Translations under genes and position numbers: made by a program
Shown: piece by piece, positions 35,391 through 44,610 of the stretch
How positions within the stretch are numbered: position 1 is the first letter of the stretch
How the letters are laid out: each line of letters opens with the position of its first letter
Source of the DNA: Amycolatopsis sp. A133
GTDB taxonomy: Bacteria; Actinomycetota; Actinomycetes; Mycobacteriales; Pseudonocardiaceae
Length of the DNA stretch: 64,000 bases
Assembly: GCF_031082405.1 (NCBI RefSeq)
Contig: NZ_JAVHJU010000038.1
Coordinates: forward strand, 62,001-126,000
Direction: 5' to 3'
Notes under the pieces: model-generated
The model's database searches: none
What the model saw: the letters and a program-made list of their open reading frames with translations, nothing else
Told to the model about the DNA's origin: nothing

Positions 35391-35987
35391 CTACCGCTTC
35401 CGGCCGAGGGTGGCCAGCGCCGCGCGCAGCACGCTCGCCGTCGTGTGGCCGTCGCCGTCGGCGATGACCTTGTCCACGGCCTGTTCGGCCTGTTTGGCCG
35501 GGAAGCCGAGCCCGGCCAGCGCCTCGACGACCTCCGCGCGCAGGGCGCCGGGGGCGGTGACGGCCGGGGTGTCGCCGGCGCCGGCGAGCGCGGTGACCTT
35601 GTCGCGCAGCTCCAGGGTGAGCCGTTCGGCGCCCTTGCGGCCGATGCCGGGCACCGAGGTCAGCACGGTGATGTTGCCTTCCACCAGCGCGGCCCGCAGC
35701 TTGTCCGGATCCAGCACGGCGAGGGTGGCCAGCGCCAGGCGCGGCCCGATCCCGGACACCGTCTGCAGCAGCCCGAACAGCTCCCGCGCGTCGGCGTCGG
35801 CGAAGCCGAACAGCGTCAGCGAGTCCTCGCGCACGACCAGCGCGGTGTGCAGCTGGGCCTCTTCGCCGCGGCGCAGGGTCGCCAGCGTCGCGGGGGTGGC
35901 CTGCACGGCGAAGCCGACCCCGCCGACCTCGACCACGACGTGGTCCAGGCTGACCGACAGGACTTCTCCGCGTACCGACGAGATCAT
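35391..35987 (-). CDS. ruvA: Holliday junction DNA helicase RuvA
   Basis: A 198-residue protein starting [20 protein letters not shown]. It has the OB-fold, two helix-hairpin-helix motifs ([15 protein letters not shown] and [15 protein letters not shown]) and a C-terminal domain that binds RuvB ([20 protein letters not shown]). The ATG overlaps the ruvC stop as ATGA, showing translational coupling. Confidence 0.97.
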   Translation of the reverse strand: MISSVRGEVLSVSLDHVVVEVGGVGFAVQATPATLATLRRGEEAQLHTALVVREDSLTLFGFADADARELFGLLQTVSGIGPRLALATLAVLDPDKLRAALVEGNITVLTSVPGIGRKGAERLTLELRDKVTALAGAGDTPAVTAPGALRAEVVEALAGLGFPAKQAEQAVDKVIADGDGHTTASVLRAALATLGRKR

Positions 35988-36568
35988 CGTGCTGCTCCAG
36001 GGTTCTTCGCTTGCTTCGCCGCCGCGGCGAGCCGGGCTTTGTGGGTGCGCGCCATCTCGGCGGCGCGGGCTTCGGCCTCGGCGAGCCGGGCCCGCATCGG
36101 CTCCCGCCAGAGGTGGCAGATGGCCAGGGCGAGCGCGTCGGCGGCGTCGGCGGGGTGGGGCGCGACTTCGAGGTTCAGCAGGCGCATCACCATGGCGGTG
36201 ACCTGCGCCTTGTCCGCCCGGCCCGACCCGCTGACGGCGGCCTTGACCTCGCTCGGGGTGTGGAACACGACGGGCAGCCCCCGGCGCGCGGCGGCGAGTG
36301 CGACCACCCCGCCGGCCTGCGCGGTCCCCATCGCGGTCCGGACGTTGTGCTGGGCGAAGACGCGCTCGACCGCCACCGCGGCCGGTTTGTACCGGTCCAT
36401 CCACCGCTCGACCTCGTCGGAGATGCCGAGCAGGCGGTGCGCCAGATCGGCGTCCGGCGGCGTCCGCACGACGTCGACGGCGACGCAGCGGACGGCCCGG
36501 CCCTTGCCGCCGTCGACCACCCCCAGGCCGCACCTGGTCAGACCGGGGTCGACCCCGAGCACCCGCAC
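35984..36568 (-). CDS. ruvC: Holliday junction resolvase RuvC
   Basis: A 194-residue RNase H-fold nuclease. The acidic residues lie in [21 protein letters not shown] and [16 protein letters not shown] at 36568 is supported by GGGAGGAAAAC upstream; a second GTG two codons later is possible. The C-terminal extension is Ala/Arg-rich. First gene of the ruv operon and divergent from the DUF985 cupin gene, with 73 bases between them. Confidence 0.96.
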   Translation of the reverse strand: MRVLGVDPGLTRCGLGVVDGGKGRAVRCVAVDVVRTPPDADLAHRLLGISDEVERWMDRYKPAAVAVERVFAQHNVRTAMGTAQAGGVVALAAARRGLPVVFHTPSEVKAAVSGSGRADKAQVTAMVMRLLNLEVAPHPADAADALALAICHLWREPMRARLAEAEARAAEMARTHKARLAAAAKQAKNPGAAR

Positions 36569-36641
36569 CCGTTTTCCTCCCGCCGCGAACACCAGTTCGA
36601 GCTTGCAGGCTACTGGGCGCGTCTGCGGCAGGATGGGTGAC

Positions 36642-37082
36642 ATGCCGGAGCCGTCGGATTTCGTCACCCACCTGGGCCTCGAGCCGCTGCCCGTCGAAGG
36701 GGGGCGGTGGGCGCAGAGCTGGCGGGCCGAGGCCGGTTCGGCGATCTACTACCTGCTCGTCGCGCCGGAGCGCTCCGCGCCGCACCGGCTGGACCGCACC
36801 GAGGTCTGGGTGCACCACGCGGGGGCGCCGGTCGCGATGCTGCTGCTGCACCCGGACGGTTCGGTCGAGCGGCCGGTGCTGGGCACCGACGTCGCCGCCG
36901 GCGAGCGGCCGCAGGTCGTCGTGCCCGCCGGGACGTGGCAGGCGGCGGTCACGCGCGGTTCGTGGAGCCTGCTGGGCACGGTCGTGGTGCCGCCCTACAC
37001 CGACGACTGCGTGGAGTTCGCCGCCGCGGCGGAGCTGGCCCTGGAGTATCCGGAAGCGGCCGCCGACCTGCGGAAGTTCTAG
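36642..37082 (+). CDS. DUF985-type cupin protein
   Basis: A 146-residue cupin of the DUF985 group. [15 protein letters not shown], then [16 protein letters not shown], then [20 protein letters not shown], then [12 protein letters not shown] are the family landmarks. Its function is unproven, possibly sugar-nucleotide or small-metabolite chemistry. ATG at 36642; an ATG three codons upstream (36633) is equally in frame. Its TAG stop shares CTAG with the convergent DUF4262 gene. Confidence 0.82.
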   Translation: MPEPSDFVTHLGLEPLPVEGGRWAQSWRAEAGSAIYYLLVAPERSAPHRLDRTEVWVHHAGAPVAMLLLHPDGSVERPVLGTDVAAGERPQVVVPAGTWQAAVTRGSWSLLGTVVVPPYTDDCVEFAAAAELALEYPEAAADLRKF

Positions 37083-37630
37083 GGGCCGTCGACCCCGGGG
37101 GTCCAGCTCTCGGGGTCGCCGCTCCCGGTCAGCACCGGCTGCCACCGCGCGAACCCCTCGGGCGCGTCCGGGTGCCACGGGAACTTGCCCTCCGGCGTCG
37201 CGACGATCAGCTGCAGGGCCGGGAAGTCACCGTCCGGGTAGATGAGGAACGCCGTGCCGAAGTACTCGGGGTAGTGCCCCTTGTGGACGCGCTCGAGGAC
37301 CACCGGGACGCCTTCGAAGAAGTCGTCGTAGCGCTTGCCGACCTCGAAGATCTCGCCGTTGGCCGCGCGGTCGACGTAGGCGTCGAGCAGGACCTGGCCC
37401 ATGTGGTCGGGCAGCCCGACCACGACGGCTTCCGGCACGTGGTGCAGCGCCCACGCACAGGCGGTGAAGCAGTAGCCGGCACCTTCGTCGTCGGCGGCGA
37501 CGGTGATGACCGCGTTGCCGCGTTCCTTCGCCTGCTCCTCGATCCATTCGATGAGGCGCAGTTCGTCCGCGGACAGCTCGGCCGTGATGTCGGCGGCAGC
37601 GGCGGGGGTCGTCGAGGTCACGGCGCACAT
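37079..37630 (-). CDS. DUF4262 family protein
   Basis: A 183-residue protein with the DUF4262 pattern: [58 protein letters not shown], and [11 protein letters not shown] near the end. No function is known. ATG at 37630; a downstream GTG at 37621 is possible. A strong hairpin immediately upstream separates it from yebC. Confidence 0.8.
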   Translation of the reverse strand: MCAVTSTTPAAAADITAELSADELRLIEWIEEQAKERGNAVITVAADDEGAGYCFTACAWALHHVPEAVVVGLPDHMGQVLLDAYVDRAANGEIFEVGKRYDDFFEGVPVVLERVHKGHYPEYFGTAFLIYPDGDFPALQLIVATPEGKFPWHPDAPEGFARWQPVLTGSGDPESWTPGVDGP

Positions 37631-37657
37631 TGTGCCCGACTCGCCCGCCCGAGCCCA

Positions 37658-37690
37658 GGGCCCGGGCCGGAAAGTTTCCGGCCCGGGCCC
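37658..37690. terminator. Strong hairpin between yebC and the DUF4262 gene
   Basis: A perfect inverted repeat with 16-base arms, GGGCCCGGGCCGGAAA and TTTCCGGCCCGGGCCC, around a single G (37674). It starts 27 bases after the yebC stop and ends 28 bases before the DUF4262 start, so it can end yebC transcription and may overlap the DUF4262 promoter. Confidence 0.8.
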
Positions 37691-37716
37691 AAAAGCGGTG
37701 TGACGCAAGGGAAAAG

Positions 37717-38472
37717 TCAGCCGACTTCGGCGAGCACCTCGTCGGAGACATCGAAGTTCGCGTAGACGTTCTGGACGTCGTCGCAGTCTTCGAGGGCGTC
37801 GATCAGCTTGAAGACCTTCTTCGCGCCGTCCGCGTCGAGCGGGACGCTCACCGTCGGGAGGAACGTGAGCTCCGCCGACTCGTACTCGAACCCGGCCTCC
37901 TGGAGCGCCTTGCGCACCGGCACCAGGTCGCCGCCCTCGCAGACGATTTCGAAGCTCTCGTCGAGGTCGTTGACCTCTTCGGCGCCGGCATCGAGCACCG
38001 CCATGAGGACGTCGTCCTCGGTGGCGCCGCCCTTCGGCATGATCACCACGCCCTTGCGGTTGAACATGTAGGCGACCGACCCCGGGTCGGCGAGGGAGCC
38101 GTTGTTGCGCGTGAGCGCGGTGCGGACCTCCATCGCGGCGCGGTTCTTGTTGTCGGTGAGGCACTCGATCAGCACCGCCACGCCGTTGGGGCCGTAACCC
38201 TCGTACGTGATGTTCTGCCAGTCGGCGCCGCCGGCCTCTTCACCGGCGCCGCGCTTGCGGGCGCGCTCGATGTTGTCCTGCGGGACCGAGTTCTTCTTGG
38301 CCTTCTGGATGGCGTCGTAGAGCGTGGGGTTGCCATCCGGGTCGCCACCACCGGTGCCCGTGCGGGCGGCCACCTCGATGTTCTTGATCAACCGCGCGAA
38401 GAGCTTGCCGCGCTTCGCGTCGAGGTTGGCCTTCTTGTGCTTCGTGGTGGCCCACTTGGAGTGGCCGCTCAT
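37717..38472 (-). CDS. yebC: YebC/TACO1-family protein
   Basis: A 251-residue Yeb[21 protein letters not shown] at the start, then [32 protein letters not shown] and [11 protein letters not shown]. These are all hallmark segments. Family members relieve ribosome stalling at proline-rich stretches or act as regulators near ruvC. The gene is usually ruvC-linked; here two small genes intervene, as in related actinomycetes. It lies 41 bases downstream of pdxT on the same strand. Confidence 0.96.
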   Translation of the reverse strand: MSGHSKWATTKHKKANLDAKRGKLFARLIKNIEVAARTGTGGGDPDGNPTLYDAIQKAKKNSVPQDNIERARKRGAGEEAGGADWQNITYEGYGPNGVAVLIECLTDNKNRAAMEVRTALTRNNGSLADPGSVAYMFNRKGVVIMPKGGATEDDVLMAVLDAGAEEVNDLDESFEIVCEGGDLVPVRKALQEAGFEYESAELTFLPTVSVPLDADGAKKVFKLIDALEDCDDVQNVYANFDVSDEVLAEVG

Positions 38473-38513
38473 CTCTCCTCCATCTGTTCCGTACCCCGGC
38501 CGGGCACCGCGTC

Positions 38514-39134
38514 TCAGGCAGCCTGTCGCACGAGGTCGACGAACAGCCGGTGCACCCGCACGTCGGGCGTCAGTTCCGGGTGGAACGCGGTCGCCAGCAC
38601 CGCCCCTTGCCGGACCGCGACGATCCTAGCGGTGTCGTCGTCCACGCCGGGCACGCCGCTGACCGTGGCCAGCACCTCGACGCCGTCGCCGGCCTTCTCG
38701 ACCCACGGAGCCCGGATGAACACGGCGTGCACCGGCGCCGTTTTTATGCCCGCGAAGTCCAGGTCGGCCTCGAAGGAGTCGACCTGCCTGCCGAAGGCGT
38801 TGCGCCGGACGACGACGTCGAGCCCGCCGAGCTGCTGCTGGTCCGGCCGCCCGTCGAGGGTCTGCCGCGCGAGCAGGATCATCCCGGCGCACGAGCCGAA
38901 CGCGGGCAGGCCGTCGGCGATCCGCGCCCGCAGGGGTTCCAGCAGTTCGAAGCTCTCCAGCAGCCGCGACATGGTGGTCGACTCGCCACCGGGCAGCACC
39001 AGACCGTCCACTTCGGACAGCTCACCGGCCCGCCGCACCGGCGTGGCACGCGCACCGGCTTCTTCCAGCATGGCGACGTGCTCCCGCACGGCGCCCTGCA
39101 TGGCGAGCACACCGATGACCGGTTCCGACGACAC
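38514..39134 (-). CDS. pdxT: PLP synthase glutaminase subunit PdxT
   Basis: A 206-residue class I glutaminase that feeds ammonia to PdxS for pyridoxal phosphate. [17 protein letters not shown] starts the domain, [11 protein letters not shown] follows, the nucleophile is in [12 protein letters not shown] (Cys), and AFHPELTPD supplies His and Glu. GTG at 39134 has GGGAGG five bases upstream. The in-frame extension further upstream translates a repeat region and is rejected. pdxS is found 1.9 kb away with three other genes between them. Confidence 0.95.
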   Translation of the reverse strand: MSSEPVIGVLAMQGAVREHVAMLEEAGARATPVRRAGELSEVDGLVLPGGESTTMSRLLESFELLEPLRARIADGLPAFGSCAGMILLARQTLDGRPDQQQLGGLDVVVRRNAFGRQVDSFEADLDFAGIKTAPVHAVFIRAPWVEKAGDGVEVLATVSGVPGVDDDTARIVAVRQGAVLATAFHPELTPDVRVHRLFVDLVRQAA

Positions 39135-39258
39135 CCGACCTCCCGAAAGACCTTCCCACCAGCCTAGACGCACCGGCCCCACGGCGGACCGGCAGGTCAG
39201 AACCGCTCCCCGGCCACGCGGCCGCCGGCGCCCGGCTTCCCGCGTGGCCCACGCCCCG

Positions 39259-39345
39259 AGCGCCCCAATGTGGCATTGGGTGCATCTGACGCACCGAACG
39301 CCACATTGGGTGCGTTGAACGCACCCAACGCCACATTGGGGCGCT
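39259..39345. repeat. Nested inverted repeats, 30-base unit (CCACATTGGGTGCGTT type)
   Basis: A second repeat family, unlike the 21-base arrays. A 30-base unit starting CCACATTGGGTGCGTTG occurs at 39301-39330 and begins again at 39331. A related copy lies to the left on the opposite strand. The outer arms AGCGCCCCAATGTGG (39259-39273) and CCACATTGGGGCGCT (39331-39345) are a perfect 15-base inverted repeat. Inside, TTGGGTGCGTT and AACGCACCCAA form an 11-base hairpin. It lies between azlD and pdxT, both on the minus strand, and may act as a terminator or protein-binding array. Confidence 0.85.
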
Positions 39346-39375
39346 GGCAACCGGACAACAACGGCAGACCGGCGC

Positions 39376-39696
39376 TCAGGGGACCCCGGCCAGCCGCAGC
39401 AGTGCTGCCGTGGCCGCGGCCGCCACCACCACCAGCGCGAACGGCGCCTTCCGCCACGCCAGGACCCCGGCGACCAGCACCCCCGCCGGCCGGGCGATGC
39501 CCGCGAAGCCGTGTCCCTCGGTCAGCGCGCTGACCGCGACCAGCGCCGCCAGCAGCACCACCGCCGCCAGCGCCATCAGCCGTTCCGCCTTCGGGGACAG
39601 CTTCACCCGGCTGCGCAGCACCGGGCCGGCGAACCGGAAGGCGAACGTGCCCACGGCCAGCACCGCCGTGGCGATCAGCAGTTCCGTCCCGTCCAT
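39376..39696 (-). CDS. azlD: AzlD-type branched-chain amino acid exporter subunit
   Basis: A 106-residue membrane protein with four helices: [39 protein letters not shown] and two more. The early FRFAGPVL with following Arg residues is typical of AzlD. It partners with AzlC to export branched-chain amino acids or related compounds. The ATG overlaps the azlC stop (TGATG). Confidence 0.85.
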   Translation of the reverse strand: MDGTELLIATAVLAVGTFAFRFAGPVLRSRVKLSPKAERLMALAAVVLLAALVAVSALTEGHGFAGIARPAGVLVAGVLAWRKAPFALVVVAAAATAALLRLAGVP

Positions 39697-40388
39697 CAGC
39701 TCGCCTCCTGCAGCTTCGGGTCCTTCGCGGCGACGCCCACCAGCACCCCGGCCAGCGCGAGCAGCACCGGCAGCCCGGCGGGCAGGAACGGCGTCGCGGC
39801 CAGCGCGACCAGCACCCCCACCAGCACCGGCAGCCGGGCCGCCTTGTCGCGCAGCGACGGCAGCACCAGCGCCAGCAGCACCGCCGGGAAGGCGGCGTCG
39901 AGGCCGAACACGTCGGTGTCGGTGATCGCCGTCCCGGCGAACGCCCCGATCAGCACCCCGGTGTTCCAGAAGACGAAGATGCCCAGCCCGCAGGCCCAGT
40001 AGGCCGCGCGGCGGCGCGGGGCTTCGTCCTGGGCCATCGCGAACGCCACCGTCTCGTCGCTCATCAGGTGGCTGCCCAGCAGCCGGGCGGGCCACCGCGT
40101 CCCCAGCACGTCCCCGATCGCGAACCCGAACGGCAGGTGCCGCGTGTTGGCCAGCAGCCCGGCCAGCACGGCGGCGAACGGGTTGCCGCCCGCGGCCACG
40201 ATCCCGATGAACATGAACTGCGACGCCCCGGCGAAGACCAGCAGCGACATCAGCATCGGCAGCCACAGGGGGAAGCCGGAGCTCACCGCGATGGCGCCGT
40301 AGGACACCCCCACGAGACAATCGGCCAGACAGACCAGGCCGATGTCACGGGCGAGGCCCCGATCGAGTGTTCGCCATATCGAACGCAT
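39696..40388 (-). CDS. azlC: AzlC-type branched-chain amino acid exporter subunit
   Basis: A 230-residue membrane protein with the AzlC core: VGVSYGAIAVSSGFPLWLPM, LMSLLVFAGASQFMFIGIVA, LLANTRHLPFGFAIG and SHLMSDETVAFAM. Several further helices follow. The ATG start lies within a cluster of GTTCG-N6-CGAAC palindromes and is divergent from the XRE-cupin regulator, which probably represses it. Confidence 0.9.
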   Translation of the reverse strand: MRSIWRTLDRGLARDIGLVCLADCLVGVSYGAIAVSSGFPLWLPMLMSLLVFAGASQFMFIGIVAAGGNPFAAVLAGLLANTRHLPFGFAIGDVLGTRWPARLLGSHLMSDETVAFAMAQDEAPRRRAAYWACGLGIFVFWNTGVLIGAFAGTAITDTDVFGLDAAFPAVLLALVLPSLRDKAARLPVLVGVLVALAATPFLPAGLPVLLALAGVLVGVAAKDPKLQEAS

Positions 40389-40432
40389 GTGTTCTATGGT
40401 GAACGCCAGGCCACGTGTTCGTCAAGGCGAAC
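40369..40432. promoter_or_regulatory. Triple GTTCG-N6-CGAAC operator between azlC and its regulator
   Basis: Three palindromes of one type lie in and beside the divergent promoter region: GTTCG-ccatat-CGAAC (40369-40384, inside the start of azlC), GTTC-tatggt-GAAC (40391-40404) and GTTCG-tcaagg-CGAAC (40417-40432). Identical six-base spacing and repetition make chance unlikely. The adjacent XRE-cupin protein is the obvious candidate to bind them and control both directions. Confidence 0.65.
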
Positions 40433-40456
40433 GAACAGACCGATGGAGCGAACAGG

Positions 40457-41020
40457 ATGTCTCAGGAAGCCACCGGGGCGCCGCTGGAAATCATCGCGGC
40501 GTCACTGCGCCGCGAACGAACCCGGGCCGGGCTGTCCCTGACCGAGGTGGCGCGCCGCGCCGGCCTGGCCAAGTCGACGCTCTCGCAGCTCGAGTCGGGT
40601 ACCGGCAACCCGAGCGTCGAGACGTTGTGGGCCCTCGGCGTCGCTCTCGACGTACCCTTTTCCCGGCTGGTCGAACCGGACCGGCCGAAGGTCCGGGTGG
40701 TCCGCGCGGGCAAGGGGCCGACGGTGTTCGCCGAACACGCCGACTACGCGTGCACGCTCCTGTCGGCCTGCCCCACCGGCGCCCGCCGCGACATCTACGT
40801 CGTCCGCGGCGAGCCGGGCACGCCCCGGCGCTCCGACCCGCACATGACCGGGGTGGTCGAGCACATCGTGCTCTGTGCGGGCCGGGCGCGCATCGGTGTC
40901 CTGGACGCCCCGGAGGAACTCCTGCCCGGGGACTACATCTGCTACCCCGGGGACGTGCCGCACATCTTCGAAGCCCTCGAGCCGGGTACGTACGGCGTCG
41001 AGATCTCCGAATACCTCTAG
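40457..41020 (+). CDS. XRE-family regulator with a C-terminal cupin
   Basis: A 187-residue regulator. Residues 14-70 form a helix-turn-helix: LRRERTRAGLSLTEVARRAG, then LAKSTLSQLESGTGNPSVET. A cupin-like sensor domain fills the C-terminus (VVEHIVLCAGRARIGV to LLPGDYICYPGDVPHIFEAL). Members of this group often control azlCD-type or amino acid genes. ATG at 40457 with GGAG upstream. It stops four bases before the convergent pdxS stop. Confidence 0.87.
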   Translation: MSQEATGAPLEIIAASLRRERTRAGLSLTEVARRAGLAKSTLSQLESGTGNPSVETLWALGVALDVPFSRLVEPDRPKVRVVRAGKGPTVFAEHADYACTLLSACPTGARRDIYVVRGEPGTPRRSDPHMTGVVEHIVLCAGRARIGVLDAPEELLPGDYICYPGDVPHIFEALEPGTYGVEISEYL

Positions 41021-41024
41021 GAGG

Positions 41025-41948
41025 TCACCAGCCGCGCTCGGCGAGGCGGTGCGGCTCCGGGAGCTCCTCGACGTTGATGCCGACCATGGCCTCGCCCAGG
41101 CCGCGCGAAACCTTCGCGAGCACGTCCGGGTCGTCGTAGAACGTCGTCGCCTTGACGATCGCCTCGGCGCGCTGGGCCGGGTTGCCGGACTTGAAGATGC
41201 CCGAGCCGACGAACACGCCCTCGGCGCCCAGCTGCATCATCATCGCCGCGTCGGCCGGGGTGGCGATGCCGCCCGCGGTGAACAGCACCACCGGCAGCTT
41301 GCCCGCCTGCGCCACCTCGCGGACCAGCTCGTACGGCGCCTGCAGCTCCTTGGCGGCGACGAACAGCTCGTCCTCGGGCAGGTTCTGCAGCCGGCGGATC
41401 TCCTGGCGGATCTTGCGCATGTGCGTGGTGGCGTTGGAGACGTCGCCGGTGCCCGCCTCGCCCTTGGAGCGGATCATCGCCGCGCCTTCGGTGATGCGCC
41501 GCAGCGCCTCGCCCAGGTTGGTCGCGCCGCAGACGAAGGGCACGGTGAACGCCCACTTGTCGATGTGGTTGGCGTAGTCGGCCGGGGTGAGGACCTCGGA
41601 CTCGTCGACGTAGTCCACGCCGAGGGACTGCAGGACCTGCGCCTCGACGAAGTGGCCGATGCGGGCCTTCGCCATCACCGGGATCGAGACGGTCTCGATG
41701 ATGCCGTCGATCAGGTCGGGGTCGCTCATCCGGGCGACGCCGCCCTGGGCGCGGATGTCGGCGGGCACGCGCTCCAGCGCCATCACCGCGACCGCGCCGG
41801 CGTCTTCGGCGATCTTGGCCTGCTCGGCGGTGACCACGTCCATGATCACGCCGCCCTTGAGCATCTCGGCCATGCCGCGCTTCACCTTGGCGGTGCCGGT
41901 GACGGACTGGACGGTGCCGCTGGAAGGGGTGGGCTGCTGCTCGGACAC
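41025..41948 (-). CDS. pdxS: PLP synthase subunit PdxS
   Basis: A 307-residue TIM-barrel synthase that makes pyridoxal phosphate from ribose 5-phosphate, glyceraldehyde 3-phosphate and ammonia. [20 protein letters not shown] carries the first catalytic Lys and [20 protein letters not shown] follows. [31 protein letters not shown] and [20 protein letters not shown] are all characteristic. GTG at 41948 has AAAGG upstream; a GTG at 41966 has no ribosome site. Confidence 0.97.
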   Translation of the reverse strand: MSEQQPTPSSGTVQSVTGTAKVKRGMAEMLKGGVIMDVVTAEQAKIAEDAGAVAVMALERVPADIRAQGGVARMSDPDLIDGIIETVSIPVMAKARIGHFVEAQVLQSLGVDYVDESEVLTPADYANHIDKWAFTVPFVCGATNLGEALRRITEGAAMIRSKGEAGTGDVSNATTHMRKIRQEIRRLQNLPEDELFVAAKELQAPYELVREVAQAGKLPVVLFTAGGIATPADAAMMMQLGAEGVFVGSGIFKSGNPAQRAEAIVKATTFYDDPDVLAKVSRGLGEAMVGINVEELPEPHRLAERGW

Positions 41949-42036
41949 GACGAGGCCTTTCGACACGGTTCGGGGGTGGACGAGTCCGAGGGTAGGTCCG
42001 GGGTGGCCTCTTCAGGCAGGCCAGTACGCGGGTATC

Positions 42037-43020
42037 TCAGCAGTCCACTTCGCCGGTGCCCGCGACCAGGGCTTCCGCGAGCGAAGTGCGCACGTAGAGC
42101 ACGTGACGTCCGGCACGGTGCCCGCTGACCAGGCCCGCAGCTTTGAGGACGCCGAGGTGCTGCGACACCGCCCCGGCGCTCAGCCCGGTCCGGCGGGCCA
42201 GTTCGGCGGTGGACGCCGGCGCGGCGAGCTCCGTCAGGAGCATCGCGCGGCCGCGGCCCACGACGGCGGCCAGCGCGCCGGGTGCGGTGGCCGTGCCGGT
42301 CTCCCACAGCGTGGCGATCCCGCGCGGCGGGTAGCGCAGCACCGGCTGCCAGCGCGCGTCGGTCTTGGAGAACACCCGGGGCCAGACGAACGCCGAAGGC
42401 ACCAGCACGAGGCCGCGCCCGTCGAGCGGCACGGCGGCGTGCAGGTGCCGGTGCGCCACCGTGAGCGTGCCGGCCTGCCAGTGGATCAGCGGGGTGAGGT
42501 CGTTGAACAGCTCCGCGGCCCCGCCCTGGGCCAGCAGCCGGGACCGGTACAGCACGTCGCCCTCGAGCAGCGCGCGGATCCGGGGCCAGTCCGGGGCCAG
42601 CACGAGGTGCCAGTACCGCTCCATCAGCGTCGCGAGCCGCTCGAGGCCGGCCTCCGGCTCGCGGTGGAAGCGGGCCAGGGCGGGCGAGCGCGGCCCGGCC
42701 ATCGCGTCCAGCTCGCGCCGGACGAGGCGGCCGGGCACGTCCCGCAGGTCGGCGAGCTCGTCGGCCAGCTCGGGCAGCGGCGTCGACGGCGTCCCGGCGA
42801 GGAAACCGGGCAGGTGCCGCAGCGGGACGAGGTCGCGCAGCAGCCCGATGTCCAGGCCGGCCTCGTCGAGCGCCGCGGTGGCGCGCTTGATCCACGGCAG
42901 GTGCAGGGCGTGCTGCCCCGGGGAGTTGAGGACGCGGACGCTCGCGACGACCTCCCAGGCCGGGGAGAACGCGAACCGGGTGTGCGCCAGGTCCTCTGTG
43001 GAGAATGCCAGGTCGAGCAC
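42037..43020 (-). CDS. ArsR-type regulator with an N-terminal DUF5937-like domain
   Basis: A 327-residue protein. The last 80 residues are an ArsR winged helix (LLTELAAPASTAELARRTGL, then SAGAVSQHLGVLKAAGLVSG). The first 230 residues (FSPAWEVVASVRVLNSPGQH onward, with WHLVLAPDWPRIRALLEGD) match the domain seen in many actinomycete ArsR-type proteins of unknown ligand. GTG start preceded by GGAGG. It lies between pdxS and the flavoprotein oxidase, all on one strand; co-regulation with the oxidase is possible but unproven. Confidence 0.82.
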   Translation of the reverse strand: MLDLAFSTEDLAHTRFAFSPAWEVVASVRVLNSPGQHALHLPWIKRATAALDEAGLDIGLLRDLVPLRHLPGFLAGTPSTPLPELADELADLRDVPGRLVRRELDAMAGPRSPALARFHREPEAGLERLATLMERYWHLVLAPDWPRIRALLEGDVLYRSRLLAQGGAAELFNDLTPLIHWQAGTLTVAHRHLHAAVPLDGRGLVLVPSAFVWPRVFSKTDARWQPVLRYPPRGIATLWETGTATAPGALAAVVGRGRAMLLTELAAPASTAELARRTGLSAGAVSQHLGVLKAAGLVSGHRAGRHVLYVRTSLAEALVAGTGEVDC

Positions 43021-43053
43021 TGCTGCCTCCTGCCGGGGAGAATCCGGCGCAGT

Positions 43054-44496
43054 CTAGAACTCTCCCTTGTGGACAGTCGAGCGGGGCGACGAGAGCCCTT
43101 GCGGGAACGCGAAGATTCTTCGCGGGTCATACTTCCGGGCGACCGCGCGCAGCCGCGGCAGGTTCACCCCGTAGTACGCCTGCGCCCAGTCCGGCATCTC
43201 CGGGTCGAGGTAGTTGACGTACCCGGTGGTGCCGAACTCCGGTCCCAGCCCGTCGCGCACGGCGGCCAGCGCGCGCCGCGCCTCGGCTTCGCCGCCGTCC
43301 TCGGGTGCGGCGCCGTGCAGGAACTGGAAGCTCGCCAGGGCGGACCGGTGCGGAAAGGCCGTTTCGCGGGCGCCGACGCGGGCGATCGCGCCGCCGCCGG
43401 CGTCGATGAGCGTGCCGACGCGCGGCGCCCGGGTCAGCAGCTCGACGACCGCGGCCGGGTCGGTGACGGGCCGCAGCAGCATGCGCGAGGTCCCGACGTA
43501 CGCCGCCCGCGCCACGGCGGCCCCGGGCCGGGACTCCGGGTCGTCGAACGACCGCATCGCGCGGACGTGGTCCAGCACCCGCCCGTCCCGCTCGGCCGGC
43601 GGGGTGCCGACGCGGCGGACCAGGTCGTCGACCAGCTCGTTCATCCGGGCTTGCGCGCCGAGGAACGTGCCGGCGACGGCGGCGGTGGCCGCGTCGAGGT
43701 TGGCGCCGGACCACAGCTCGTCCGGCATCGACGGCTGCCACTCCTGCCAGGCGGCGAGCAGCGCCGCCTGGGTGCCCGCCGGGAAGACCAGCCGGAAGGT
43801 GGCGACGTCGGCGATCGGCACGGTCCGGAACGTGAACCCGGTGACGATCCCGAAGTTGCCGCCACCCCCGCCGCGCAGCGCCCAGAACAGGTCGGGTTCC
43901 GCCGAGCCCGACACCGTGCGCACCCGGCCGTCGGCCGTGACGATCCGCGCCGCCTCCAGGTGGTCGCAGGTCAGGCCGTACCGGCGGTCGAGCACGCCGA
44001 CCCCGCCGCCGAGGGTGAGCCCGGCGATGCCGACCGTGTCGCAGCTGCCCGCCGGGAGCACCCGGCCGGCCGCCGCGAGCGTCGTGGCGATCGGCCCCAG
44101 CCGGGCGCCGGCACCGATCACCGCGCGGCCGTCCGGACGCACCTCGATGCCCGAGAAGCGGCTGAGGTCCACGACGATGCCGCCGTCCACTGTGGAGTAG
44201 CCGGGGTAGCTGTGCCCGCCGCTGCGCGCCGCGACCGGCAACCGGTGCCGGGCGGCGAAAGCGACGGCGGCCTGGACGTCCTCGACGCGCGCGGCACCGA
44301 CCACGGCCGACGGCATCCGGGCGTCGTACATCGTGAAGAAGCCCTGCTTGGCCTCCGGGTAGCCGGGGTCGCCGGGCCGGTGCAGCGGCCCCGTGAGCCG
44401 CCCGCGGAGCCGCTCCCAATCGCCGGACGGCGGGCGGCCGGCCAGGCCCGCCACCGGTACTGCTCCGGAAATCCGCAAGAACGCCCGCCTGTCCAC
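43054..44496 (-). CDS. Tat-exported FAD-linked oxidase (berberine-bridge type)
   Basis: A 480-residue flavoprotein. The N-terminus DRRAFLRISGAVPVAGLAG is a twin-Arg signal. The FAD domain has ARSGGHSYPGYST (His for 8-alpha attachment) and AGSCDTVGIAGLTLGGGVG. The Cys there sits where bicovalent enzymes attach C6 of FAD. The C-terminal BBE segment includes YLDPEMPDWAQAYYGVNLPR and YDPRRIFAFPQGL. It probably oxidises a sugar or alcohol outside the cell. GTG at 44496 with GGGGGAG upstream. Confidence 0.85.
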   Translation of the reverse strand: MDRRAFLRISGAVPVAGLAGRPPSGDWERLRGRLTGPLHRPGDPGYPEAKQGFFTMYDARMPSAVVGAARVEDVQAAVAFAARHRLPVAARSGGHSYPGYSTVDGGIVVDLSRFSGIEVRPDGRAVIGAGARLGPIATTLAAAGRVLPAGSCDTVGIAGLTLGGGVGVLDRRYGLTCDHLEAARIVTADGRVRTVSGSAEPDLFWALRGGGGGNFGIVTGFTFRTVPIADVATFRLVFPAGTQAALLAAWQEWQPSMPDELWSGANLDAATAAVAGTFLGAQARMNELVDDLVRRVGTPPAERDGRVLDHVRAMRSFDDPESRPGAAVARAAYVGTSRMLLRPVTDPAAVVELLTRAPRVGTLIDAGGGAIARVGARETAFPHRSALASFQFLHGAAPEDGGEAEARRALAAVRDGLGPEFGTTGYVNYLDPEMPDWAQAYYGVNLPRLRAVARKYDPRRIFAFPQGLSSPRSTVHKGEF

Positions 44497-44610
44497 GCCA
44501 CTCCCCCGGGCATTCGGCTGGTACCGGGAGCCCTGTCTTGCCGTGACCAGGGTAGCGGGTGTGTGATCGAGGACACATCCCGTACACCAGCCGTTCGCCG
44601 AGGAGTCGTC

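Noticed and set aside
34173-37082. A 969-codon plus-strand frame running across yajC, ruvB, ruvA and ruvC
   Set aside because: All but its last 146 codons are antisense to the ruv operon with Arg/Gly-rich shadow composition. Only the DUF985 cupin at the 3' end is real.
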